From an uncultured Bacilli bacterium (GTDB taxonomy: Bacteria; Bacillota_I; Bacilli_A; RF39; UBA660): a DNA stretch of 6,981 nt. The stretch covers positions 1-6,981 of the forward strand of contig CANRCO010000063.1 of NCBI GenBank assembly GCA_947629125.1, in the 5' to 3' direction. The position numbers and the translations under genes are program-made. The notes below the pieces were generated by a model. It saw only the letters and a program-made list of their open reading frames with translations, did not search any database and was not told the origin of the DNA. Below, piece by piece: positions 1-5,699 of the stretch; the first letter of the stretch is position 1; each line of letters begins with the position of its first letter.

Positions 1-36
1 AGTTATTCAAAGGTTTAACGAAGGAGGGATTTTTTT

Positions 37-1008
37 ATGGCCGTTGTTTCTATGAGTAATTTATTAGAAGCAGGAGTTCATTTTGGTCATCAAACTAAAA
101 GATGGAATCCAAAAATGAAAGAATATATTTTTACTGCAAGGGATGATATTTATATTATCGATTTGCAAAAAACTCAAGCAATGATGGAAGAAGCATATGC
201 TGAGATTAAAAACATTGCTGAAAATGGAGGTACTTTCTTATTTGTTGGTACTAAAAAACAAGCAAGCGAAGTAGCTAAAGAAGAAGCTATTCGTTCTAAT
301 TCATTTTATGTAAATGAAAGATGGTTAGGTGGAACTTTAACAAATTTCCGTACTATTCGTAAAAGAGTTCAAAGATTAGAAGAAATTGAAAATATGGAAA
401 AGAATGGTACATTTGATTTACTACCTAAAAAAGAAGTTATTAAATTAAGAAAAGAATATGACAAATTAAATAAAGTTTTATGTGGTATTCGTGAAATGTA
501 TAAATTACCACAAGCAATGATTATTGTCGATCCAAAAAAAGAAATCAATGCTATTCATGAAGCTAGAAAATTAAATATTCCAGTTTTTGGTTTAGTTGAT
601 ACTAATTGCGATCCAGACGATGTTGATTATGTAATACCAGGTAATGATGATGCAGTTCGTTCTGTTAAAGTTATTTTAGGTGTTTTAGCTAATGCCATTT
701 GTGAAGCTAATGGTTTAGAAATGGTTGATTATTCAACTGAAGAAGAAAAAAAGCCAAAGAAAACAGCAGAAAAGAAAGTAGCTAGCAAAGAAGAAAAACA
801 AGATGAAGTAGAAAAACCAGAAGAAAAAAAGAAAACAACTAAAGAAAAAGAACCAAAAGTTGAAGAAGAAACTGAAGTAACTACTAAAGAAACTGGAGAT
901 TTATCTAAAAAAACTTTAGCTGAATTAAAAGCAATGGCTAAAGAAAATGGTATAAAAGGTTATTCTTCAATGAAAAAAGATGACCTTATAAATGTTTTAA
1001 GTGAATAA
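37..1008 (+). CDS. rpsB: 30S ribosomal protein S2 with C-terminal Rho_N/SAP-like extension
   Basis: Structural protein of the small ribosomal subunit. The N-terminal ~232 residues are a normal bacterial S2: the LLEAGVHFGHQTKRWNPKM signature lies near the start, with the NERWLGGTLTNF block and the acidic DPDDVDYVIPGNDDAVRS block further on. The family is usually about 230-260 residues; this protein has 323. Residues ~234-287 are a low-complexity Lys/Glu/Thr linker. Residues ~288-323 form a helix-turn-helix-like module (LSKKTLAELKAMAKENGIKG, then YSSMKKDDLINVL) that looks like the Rho N-terminal / SAP-like helical domain. The start at 37 is supported by AAGGAGG at 21-27 with a 9-nt spacer; Met6 is a less likely alternative. 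tsf follows after 20 nt with no terminator between, so they are cotranscribed. The promoter and any S2 autoregulatory leader lie outside the window. S2 identity is certain; the extension's role is inference. Confidence 0.98.
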   Translation: MAVVSMSNLLEAGVHFGHQTKRWNPKMKEYIFTARDDIYIIDLQKTQAMMEEAYAEIKNIAENGGTFLFVGTKKQASEVAKEEAIRSNSFYVNERWLGGTLTNFRTIRKRVQRLEEIENMEKNGTFDLLPKKEVIKLRKEYDKLNKVLCGIREMYKLPQAMIIVDPKKEINAIHEARKLNIPVFGLVDTNCDPDDVDYVIPGNDDAVRSVKVILGVLANAICEANGLEMVDYSTEEEKKPKKTAEKKVASKEEKQDEVEKPEEKKKTTKEKEPKVEEETEVTTKETGDLSKKTLAELKAMAKENGIKGYSSMKKDDLINVLSE

Positions 1009-1028
1009 AATAGATTAAGGAGATTTTT

Positions 1029-1907
1029 ATGGAAATTACAGCAAGTATGGTTAAAGAATTACGTGAATCAACTGGAGCAGGAATGCTAGATTGTAAAAAA
1101 GCTTTAACTGAAACTGATGGAAATATGGATGAAGCCGTTAATTGGTTAAGAGAAAAAGGTATTGCTAAATCAGCTAAAAAAGAAGCAAGAATCGCTGCTG
1201 AAGGTTTAACTAATATTTTTGTTGATGGTAATAAAGCTGTTATATTAGAAGTTAATTCTGAAACAGATTTTGTTAGCAAAAATAGTGAATTTATTGAAAT
1301 GATTGATACAATTGGTCATGCAATATTAAAAAATGGAGCTAAAACTTTAGATGAAGCATTAGCACTAAAAGTAGATGATGGTACTATTGCTGATTTAATC
1401 ATTGCTAAAGTAGCTAAAATTGGCGAAAAACTTTCATTAAGAAGATTTACTTATTTAGAAAAAGAAGCTAATCAAGAATTTGGAGCATATTTACACATGG
1501 GTGGTAGAATAGCTGCTTTAACTGTAGTTGAAAATGCCTCTAGTGAAATAGCTAAAGATGTTTCTATGCAAGCAGCAGCAATGAAACCACAATACGTTTT
1601 TAAAGAAGACGTTCCTGCTGATGTTGTCGCTAAAGAAAGAGAAATTTTAAAAGAACAAGCTATGGAAGAGGGTAAACCTGAAGAAATTGCTAATAAAATG
1701 GTTGAAGGTCGTTTAAATAAATTTTATAAAGAAGTTTGTTTAACTTTACAAGATTTCATTAAAGATGGCGATTTAACTGTTGAAAAATATGTTGCCAATA
1801 ATGGTGGAAAAATTATAAAAATGATTCGTTATGAAGTTGGTGAAGGTATCGAAAAGAAAGTTGATAATTTCGCTGAAGAAGTAATGAATCAAGTAAATGG
1901 AAACTAA
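1029..1907 (+). CDS. tsf: Elongation factor Ts
   Basis: Guanine-nucleotide exchange factor that releases GDP from EF-Tu in the cytoplasm. At 292 residues it has the usual full bacterial length. The N-terminal UBA-like helical domain (about residues 1-55) carries the first EF-Ts signature, LRESTGAGMLDCKKAL. The second signature, EVNSETDFVSKN, contains the EF-Tu-contacting T79-D80-F81-V82 block. Two core subdomains follow, including the HMGGRIAAL segment, and the C-terminal part ends in a helix. An AAGGAG element at 1017-1022 sits 6 nt before the ATG. It is the second gene of an rpsB-tsf operon and the operon appears to end here, because an intrinsic terminator overlaps the stop codon. In many Bacillota pyrH and frr come next; here they do not. 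No missing key residues were seen. Confidence 0.98.
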   Translation: MEITASMVKELRESTGAGMLDCKKALTETDGNMDEAVNWLREKGIAKSAKKEARIAAEGLTNIFVDGNKAVILEVNSETDFVSKNSEFIEMIDTIGHAILKNGAKTLDEALALKVDDGTIADLIIAKVAKIGEKLSLRRFTYLEKEANQEFGAYLHMGGRIAALTVVENASSEIAKDVSMQAAAMKPQYVFKEDVPADVVAKEREILKEQAMEEGKPEEIANKMVEGRLNKFYKEVCLTLQDFIKDGDLTVEKYVANNGGKIIKMIRYEVGEGIEKKVDNFAEEVMNQVNGN

Positions 1908-1929
1908 CATGCATAAAAGCATGTTTTTT
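1906..1929 (+). terminator. Intrinsic terminator of the rpsB-tsf operon
   Basis: A 7-bp stem, AACATGC (1906-1912) with GCATGTT (1919-1925), has a 6-nt loop and is followed by an unbroken T run to 1929. The left arm begins within the tsf TAA stop codon, so termination is immediately after the gene. Confidence 0.9.
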
Positions 1930-1930
1930 C

Positions 1931-1959
1931 TTGCTTTTCAATTTTTTAAGTTTTATAAT
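1931..1959 (+). promoter_or_regulatory. Sigma-A-type promoter for the first pilin-like gene
   Basis: TTGCTT at 1931-1936 and a perfect TATAAT at 1954-1959 are separated by exactly 17 nt, directly downstream of the tsf terminator. The predicted start near 1966 leaves a very short leader before the AGAGGTGA ribosome binding site at 1968-1975. Confidence 0.75.
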
Positions 1960-1982
1960 TTTATCATAGAGGTGACTAATAT

Positions 1983-2366
1983 ATGCACAAAAAAAATGGT
2001 TTTACTTTAATAGAAATAATAGCTGTAATAATAATATTAGCAATAATTACGGTAATTGCTACAGTTTCTTTTACAGCAATTAGGAAAAAAACTTTGCAAA
2101 AAGATTATGAAAGTTTAATAAGAAATATAAACATCGCTGCTGAAAAATATGTAGCTGATAAAGCAATAAATAAAAATTGCACTTTGACAGTTAATAATCT
2201 ATTAACTAATGGATATATAGAAAGTAATGCTAATGATTCTGATGTGGTTGATCCACGTGATAAAAATAAAAAACTAAATGATTATAAAATTTGTATTACT
2301 AAAGATACAACAAATAAATATGTAGCAACTTATAATGGTAATTGTAGTTATTCTACTTGTAATTAA
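1983..2366 (+). CDS. Type IV pilin-like protein (pilin module only)
   Basis: A small (127 aa) surface or secretion-apparatus protein of the type IV pilin/pseudopilin superfamily. The short basic leader MHKKNG is followed by FTLIE: cleavage after Gly6 by a prepilin peptidase would expose Phe7, and Glu sits at mature position +5 as in canonical pilins. A ~21-residue hydrophobic helix (about residues 8-28) follows, then a small extracellular domain with four cysteines, ending in C-x3-C-N. The N-terminal half is strikingly similar to the next gene, including 34 identical consecutive bases (2032-2065 against 2466-2499), so the two arose by duplication. The protein stops exactly where the pilin module of its neighbour ends. 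No assembly ATPase, platform protein or prepilin peptidase gene lies in the window, so whether it makes a fibre or a pseudopilus is unknown. Type IV pilin-like is secure; the function is not. Confidence 0.88.
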   Translation: MHKKNGFTLIEIIAVIIILAIITVIATVSFTAIRKKTLQKDYESLIRNINIAAEKYVADKAINKNCTLTVNNLLTNGYIESNANDSDVVDPRDKNKKLNDYKICITKDTTNKYVATYNGNCSYSTCN

Positions 2367-2385
2367 AAAAAATTTATAATATAAT
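2357..2385 (+). promoter_or_regulatory. Possible internal promoter for the large pilin-like gene
   Basis: TTGTAA (2357-2362) is 17 nt upstream of TATAAT (2380-2385), overlapping the last codons of the first pilin-like gene; a second TATAAT lies at 2375-2380. The -35 matches only 4 of 6 consensus bases and the region is very AT-rich. Readthrough from the upstream pilin promoter is also expected, because no terminator separates the two genes. Confidence 0.45.
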
Positions 2386-2407
2386 CAATATATGATAGAG
2401 AGGTAAT

Positions 2408-3868
2408 ATGATGAATAAAAAAAGAAAAAATGGTTTTACATTAGTAGAAATAATAGCGGTAATAGTAATATTAGCAATAATTACGGTAATTGCTACAGTA
2501 TCTTTTACTGCAGTTAGAAAAAAGAACTTACAAAAAAATTATGATAGCTTAGTACAAAATATTGAAATCGCAGCAGAAAAATATGCTGCAGATAGAATGT
2601 TAAGTGGTGATAAAGCTATTACAGTAGCAGATTTGATTAAAGAAGGTTATATAGAAACAAATAAAGATGGTCAAGTTGTTGATCCACGTAGCAATAAAAA
2701 TTTGAATGGTATCAATGTATGTATAGCTAAAAATAAAAATACATCTAAATTTGAAGCTACATATAACAGTTCTTGTGCTAACTCTGGTTGTAATATTCCA
2801 TATAATCAATCAGCAACTGAATATATAAAACAATTATATAATTGTGATTCCAACGGTATGGCTTATGATGCTACTACTGATAACAATTTAAGATATATTG
2901 GAAGTACTCCTAATAATTATGTTACATTTAACAACGAATTATGGCGAATTATTGGAGTTATGAATAATGTAGATAATGGTACAGGTAAAAAAGAAAGCCG
3001 AATTAAATTAATAAGAGAAGATACTTTAAATGGCACTTTTAGCTGGGATCTCAAACAAAATGGAGTTGGTTCAGGCTCGTCAACATATCTTAATGGAACC
3101 GACGCTTATGGAAGCAACGATTGGAGCGATAGTCAATTAATGATGATGTTAAACCCAGCTGATGTTGTAAAAGCAAATTGGCAAAATCAAGAAACGAAAA
3201 AAAGTTATACAATAAGTAATGGCAATGCAATTGATGGAAATAATCATATTATTTACAAAGGAGTAGGAAGTTACTTTGAAAGAAAGCAAGGCTATAAGCC
3301 AGTAGAAACTCCAAAAAGTGGCTTTCCAACTCAATCTACAGATATTGATTTTACTAATAATGGATTAACTAATGAAAGTAAAAATTTAATTGATAAAACT
3401 AAATACAATTTGGGTGGCATAGTACTTGGAGATAATGAAACGGCAACCGCAAGAATATATTATACAAAAGAACGTGGCAATCAAGTTTATCGTACAAATC
3501 CCGTAACATGGACTGGTTATATTGGATTAATGTATGCAAGCGACTATGGATTTGCAACCAGTGGTGGAGAGAAAAAATCAAGATCAGAATGTTTATCTAC
3601 TGCAATACTTAATTGGAATTATAGTAGTGAAACAAGAGATTGTAAAAATAATGATTGGTTATATGATGCAAAACATGATCAATGGACATTAAATCCGTAT
3701 GCAGCTTCTGGAAAACAAGTTGCTGAGGTGTATATGGATGGTTTGCTTGATCCACTTAGTACTGCACCAAACACAAATTCTGTGAAACCAGTCTTATATT
3801 TGAAATCAAATGTCAAAATAACTAATGGTGAAGGAACTAAATCTAATCCATATAAATTATCATTATAA
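2408..3868 (+). CDS. Type IV pilin-like protein fused to a large extracellular domain (putative adhesin-like minor pilin)
   Basis: A 486-residue secreted surface protein. Residues 1-9 are a class III prepilin leader (basic, ending NG) followed by FTLVE with the conserved Glu+5, and a hydrophobic helix runs from ~12 to 32. The pilin module is homologous to the preceding gene and ends at C-x3-C-N (residue 129). A ~357-residue C-terminal domain follows, with the blocks NNELWRIIGVMN, YIGLMYASDYGFATSGG, NDWLYD, QWTLNPYA and a final VKPVLYLKSNVKITNGEGTK close to the end. I recognise this ending as recurrent in surface proteins of gut Firmicutes and it recalls DUF6273/FISUMP-like (possibly C-type-lectin-like) domains, but I cannot assign a family securely. 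By analogy with tip-located minor pilins it may be an adhesin; this is inference. ATG 2411 fits the ribosome binding site (AGAGAGGT, 2397-2404) better than ATG 2408. It shares a transcript with the small pilin and ends in a strong terminator. Confidence 0.85.
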   Translation: MMNKKRKNGFTLVEIIAVIVILAIITVIATVSFTAVRKKNLQKNYDSLVQNIEIAAEKYAADRMLSGDKAITVADLIKEGYIETNKDGQVVDPRSNKNLNGINVCIAKNKNTSKFEATYNSSCANSGCNIPYNQSATEYIKQLYNCDSNGMAYDATTDNNLRYIGSTPNNYVTFNNELWRIIGVMNNVDNGTGKKESRIKLIREDTLNGTFSWDLKQNGVGSGSSTYLNGTDAYGSNDWSDSQLMMMLNPADVVKANWQNQETKKSYTISNGNAIDGNNHIIYKGVGSYFERKQGYKPVETPKSGFPTQSTDIDFTNNGLTNESKNLIDKTKYNLGGIVLGDNETATARIYYTKERGNQVYRTNPVTWTGYIGLMYASDYGFATSGGEKKSRSECLSTAILNWNYSSETRDCKNNDWLYDAKHDQWTLNPYAASGKQVAEVYMDGLLDPLSTAPNTNSVKPVLYLKSNVKITNGEGTKSNPYKLSL

Positions 3869-3893
3869 ACGTAGTATAAAACTACGTTTTTTT
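3867..3893 (+). terminator. Intrinsic terminator of the pilin-like genes
   Basis: ACGTAGT (3869-3875) pairs perfectly with ACTACGT (3881-3887) around a 5-nt loop, extended by A-T pairs at the base, and is followed by a 7-T run to 3893. It begins at the stop codon of the large pilin-like gene. Confidence 0.92.
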
Positions 3894-3944
3894 GTTAATC
3901 AATTGTCAATTAAATTATATAATTTAAATATTTAAATAATTAAC

Positions 3945-3953
3945 TGGTATAAT
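3945..3953 (+). promoter_or_regulatory. Extended -10 promoter of the LCP gene
   Basis: TGGTATAAT holds a perfect -10 (3948-3953) with the TG dinucleotide of an extended -10 element. No good -35 is seen at the correct spacing, and the flanking ~40 nt are almost pure A/T. A start near 3960 would give a leader of only about 13 nt before the GTG start. Confidence 0.65.
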
Positions 3954-3972
3954 TAGAATAAAGGTGATTTTT

Positions 3973-5442
3973 GTGGCAAAAGAAAAAGCAAGAAAAAAGA
4001 AATATCGTAGTCCGATTTTTTATCGCTACTTAGCATATATATTATTTGTTACAGCTATAGTATGTGCAATTATTTTATATAAATTAAATGTTTTACCATT
4101 AAAATATTATTTAATAATAGCAGGTATATTAGCCGTAATAATTTTAATTTTTATGAAAATTTTACTATCTCGCGGAAAGATAATTAGAATATTGGTAAGT
4201 ATTCTTTCCTTTATATTAATTATATTTTTAATTTTAGCTAGTATATCAGGTACCAAAACTATTACTTTCTTAAAAGAGAATGTTGGAATAAAAGATAACT
4301 ATAAAATTGAAAATTATAAAGTATTGGTTTTACAAAGTAGCAAATATAATGAAATTGATGATTTAAAAGGAGAAAAATTAGGTACTCTATTACAAAATGA
4401 AACTGATGACGAAGGGTTAACTCAAGCTATAAAAAAGATAGAAGACACTGTAGATTTAGATTTTATGGAAAGTGAAGATGCTATTTCTTTAGGTAATACT
4501 TTAACTAAAAAGAAAGTTGATGCTATCTTGATTGAAGAATCTCAATTAGCTTTAGTAACAGAAGAAAATGCCGCATTTGCTAAAAATACTAAAGAAATAT
4601 ATAGTTTTGAAATAAAAATAAAAGTAAAAGATATAACCCATGCTATTGATATTAAAAAAGATCCATTTAATATTTATATATCTGGAATTGATACTTATGG
4701 AAGTATTAAAAGTGTTTCTCGTAGTGATGTTAATATTGTTGTGAGTGTAAATCCTCAAACGGGAAAAATCTTATTAACATCTATACCTCGGGATTATTAT
4801 GTTAAATTACATGGAATTAATAGTTATAAAGATAAATTAACTCATGCCGGTATGTACGGAATTGAAAAATCTGTAACAACTATTGAAGATTTATTAGATA
4901 TTAAAATTAATTATTATGTTAAAGTTAATTTTACAAGTGTTATTAAAATTGTCGATGCTCTTGGAGGAGTTAATGTAAATAGTAATTATAGCTTTACTAG
5001 TAAAGATGGTTACTATTATAAAAAAGGTATAAATGTTTTAAATGGTAAGAAAGCTTTATCCTTTGCTAGAGAAAGAAAAGCCTTTGCCGATGGTGATAGA
5101 GTACGTGGTCAAAATCAAGAAGCACTACTTACTGCATTAATTAAAAAAGCTATAAGTCCATCGATTATAGTTAAATATAATTCATTGTTAAAATCTTTAA
5201 ATAATAGTTTTACAACTAATTTAAGTAATGAATCTTTGACTGATTTTATAAAGATGCAAATTGATAAAAATATTGATTGGGAAATTAACTCTATTAGTTT
5301 AGATGGTAAAAATGGTAGTGAATATACTTATTCTTATCGAAGTGGTCGACTTTATGTTATGATTCCTGATGAAGAATCTATTAATAGTGCTAAAACAAAT
5401 ATCAAAAATACTTTAAATCCTCCTAAAGAAGAAAATGAATAA
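3973..5442 (+). CDS. LCP-family (LytR-CpsA-Psr) cell-envelope glycopolymer transferase
   Basis: LCP proteins attach teichoic acids, capsule or other undecaprenyl-linked glycopolymers to peptidoglycan on the outer face of the membrane. From GTG 3973 the protein has 489 residues: a basic cytoplasmic start, three membrane helices at about 19-37, 46-66 and 72-92, an accessory domain at about 100-220, and the LCP domain from about 233. Family hallmarks are S249-R-S-D252, IPRD (R273, D274), the DALGGVNV block, and SFARERKAFADGDRVRGQNQ containing R366, R368, D375, R376 and R378. These match the conserved Asp/Arg set that binds the polyprenyl pyrophosphate. The architecture (three helices, accessory domain, LCP) and length resemble streptococcal CpsA/Cps2A rather than short LytR. 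A GTG at 3964 lies inside the ribosome binding site (AAAGGTGA, 3959-3966) and is not the start. The gene is monocistronic. The exact glycopolymer is unknown. Confidence 0.92.
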   Translation: MAKEKARKKKYRSPIFYRYLAYILFVTAIVCAIILYKLNVLPLKYYLIIAGILAVIILIFMKILLSRGKIIRILVSILSFILIIFLILASISGTKTITFLKENVGIKDNYKIENYKVLVLQSSKYNEIDDLKGEKLGTLLQNETDDEGLTQAIKKIEDTVDLDFMESEDAISLGNTLTKKKVDAILIEESQLALVTEENAAFAKNTKEIYSFEIKIKVKDITHAIDIKKDPFNIYISGIDTYGSIKSVSRSDVNIVVSVNPQTGKILLTSIPRDYYVKLHGINSYKDKLTHAGMYGIEKSVTTIEDLLDIKINYYVKVNFTSVIKIVDALGGVNVNSNYSFTSKDGYYYKKGINVLNGKKALSFARERKAFADGDRVRGQNQEALLTALIKKAISPSIIVKYNSLLKSLNNSFTTNLSNESLTDFIKMQIDKNIDWEINSISLDGKNGSEYTYSYRSGRLYVMIPDEESINSAKTNIKNTLNPPKEENE

Positions 5443-5457
5443 TGTATAAGTTGTATA

Positions 5458-5656
5458 AATTGGTTATTAGATAGTGCCATACTTAAGATAATGACCCTTT
5501 ATGCTGATTTTATGATTGTGTTATGGGTGTGGTATGAATTTAGGTGTTATCCAAATTTATAATAGTAAAGCAGTTGTATATTTAAAATCGTCAGTTAAAG
5601 GGATTTCTGGTAATGGCACCAAAGAAAATCCCTTTAAAATTTCTGTAATAAATTAA
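5458..5656 (+). pseudogene. Decayed C-terminal fragment of a large pilin-like protein
   Basis: This is a remnant of the last ~70 residues of the C-terminal domain found in the 2408-3868 gene, split over two frames. One frame from 5458 reads NWLLDS, then MTLYAD, matching NDWLYDA and WTLNPYA of the intact protein. Another frame from about 5561 reads NSKAVVYLKSSVKGISGNG followed by TKENPFKI and a stop, matching NTNSVKPVLYLKSNVK, GEGTKSNPYKL and the stop. The order and approximate spacing of the blocks are conserved, but the remnant is about 8 codons shorter and the frame changes between blocks. There is no pilin leader or start signal upstream; it abuts the LCP stop codon at 16 nt. An ATG at 5534 opens a 40-codon frame over the second half, but it has no good ribosome binding site. 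I infer a former extra copy of the pilin-like gene, mostly deleted. Confidence 0.75.
5595..5637. repeat. 12-bp perfect inverted repeat (hairpin)
   Basis: TTAAAGGGATTT (5595-5606) and AAATCCCTTTAA (5626-5637) are perfectly complementary. Inside the 19-nt loop, TGGT (5608-5611) can pair with ACCA (5618-5621). It lies in the pilin-domain remnant, and the corresponding part of the intact gene has no such symmetry. It is followed by AAATTTCTG rather than a T run, so it is a poor intrinsic terminator by sequence. No better terminator was found after the LCP gene. Confidence 0.7.
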
Positions 5657-5664
5657 TTTTGAGA

Positions 5665-5693
5665 TTGAATTATCTATATTTTTATTTTATAAT
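5665..5693 (+). promoter_or_regulatory. Strong sigma-A promoter of the T-box / glyS operon
   Basis: TTGAAT (5665-5670) and a perfect TATAAT (5688-5693) are separated by 17 nt. The expected start is near 5700, which fixes the 5' end of the T-box leader at about 137 nt before the first gene and shows that the leader cannot contain a full-size Stem I. Confidence 0.8.
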
Positions 5694-5699
5694 TAAAAC

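Noticed and set aside
739..897. Lys/Glu repeat tract in rpsB as a possible frameshift or low-quality region
   Set aside because: The frame stays open, codon use matches the neighbours, and a well-formed domain follows in the same frame, so it is a genuine linker.
986..1279. 97-codon reverse-strand frame overlapping the rpsB end and tsf
   Set aside because: It lies opposite unmistakable coding sequence, has no ribosome binding site or recognisable protein features, and is a shadow of tsf codon bias.
2032..2499. Two 34-nt identical runs considered as mobile-element or CRISPR-like repeats
   Set aside because: They encode the same conserved hydrophobic pilin helix in two paralogous genes and occur only twice, so gene duplication explains them.
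2600..3581. Three reverse-strand frames opposite the large pilin-like gene
   Set aside because: Their Ile/Phe/Tyr-rich, low-complexity translations are what the antisense of AT-rich coding DNA gives; no start signals or promoters were found.
3901..3940. AT-rich stretch with TTGTCA and TATAAT as a promoter
   Set aside because: The two elements at 3903-3908 and 3918-3923 are only 9 nt apart, too close for a promoter; the extended -10 at 3945-3953 is better.
3964..3972. Upstream GTG start for the LCP protein
   Set aside because: This GTG is part of the AAAGGTGA ribosome binding site, which serves the GTG at 3973.
4552..4758. Reverse-strand frame opposite the LCP gene
   Set aside because: Asn/Ile/Tyr-rich shadow translation without a ribosome binding site or motif.
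5534..5656. Small independent gene starting at ATG 5534
   Set aside because: Most of it matches the C-terminal end of the large pilin-like protein, the preceding part of the match is in another frame, and no good ribosome binding site is present, so it is a pseudogene fragment.
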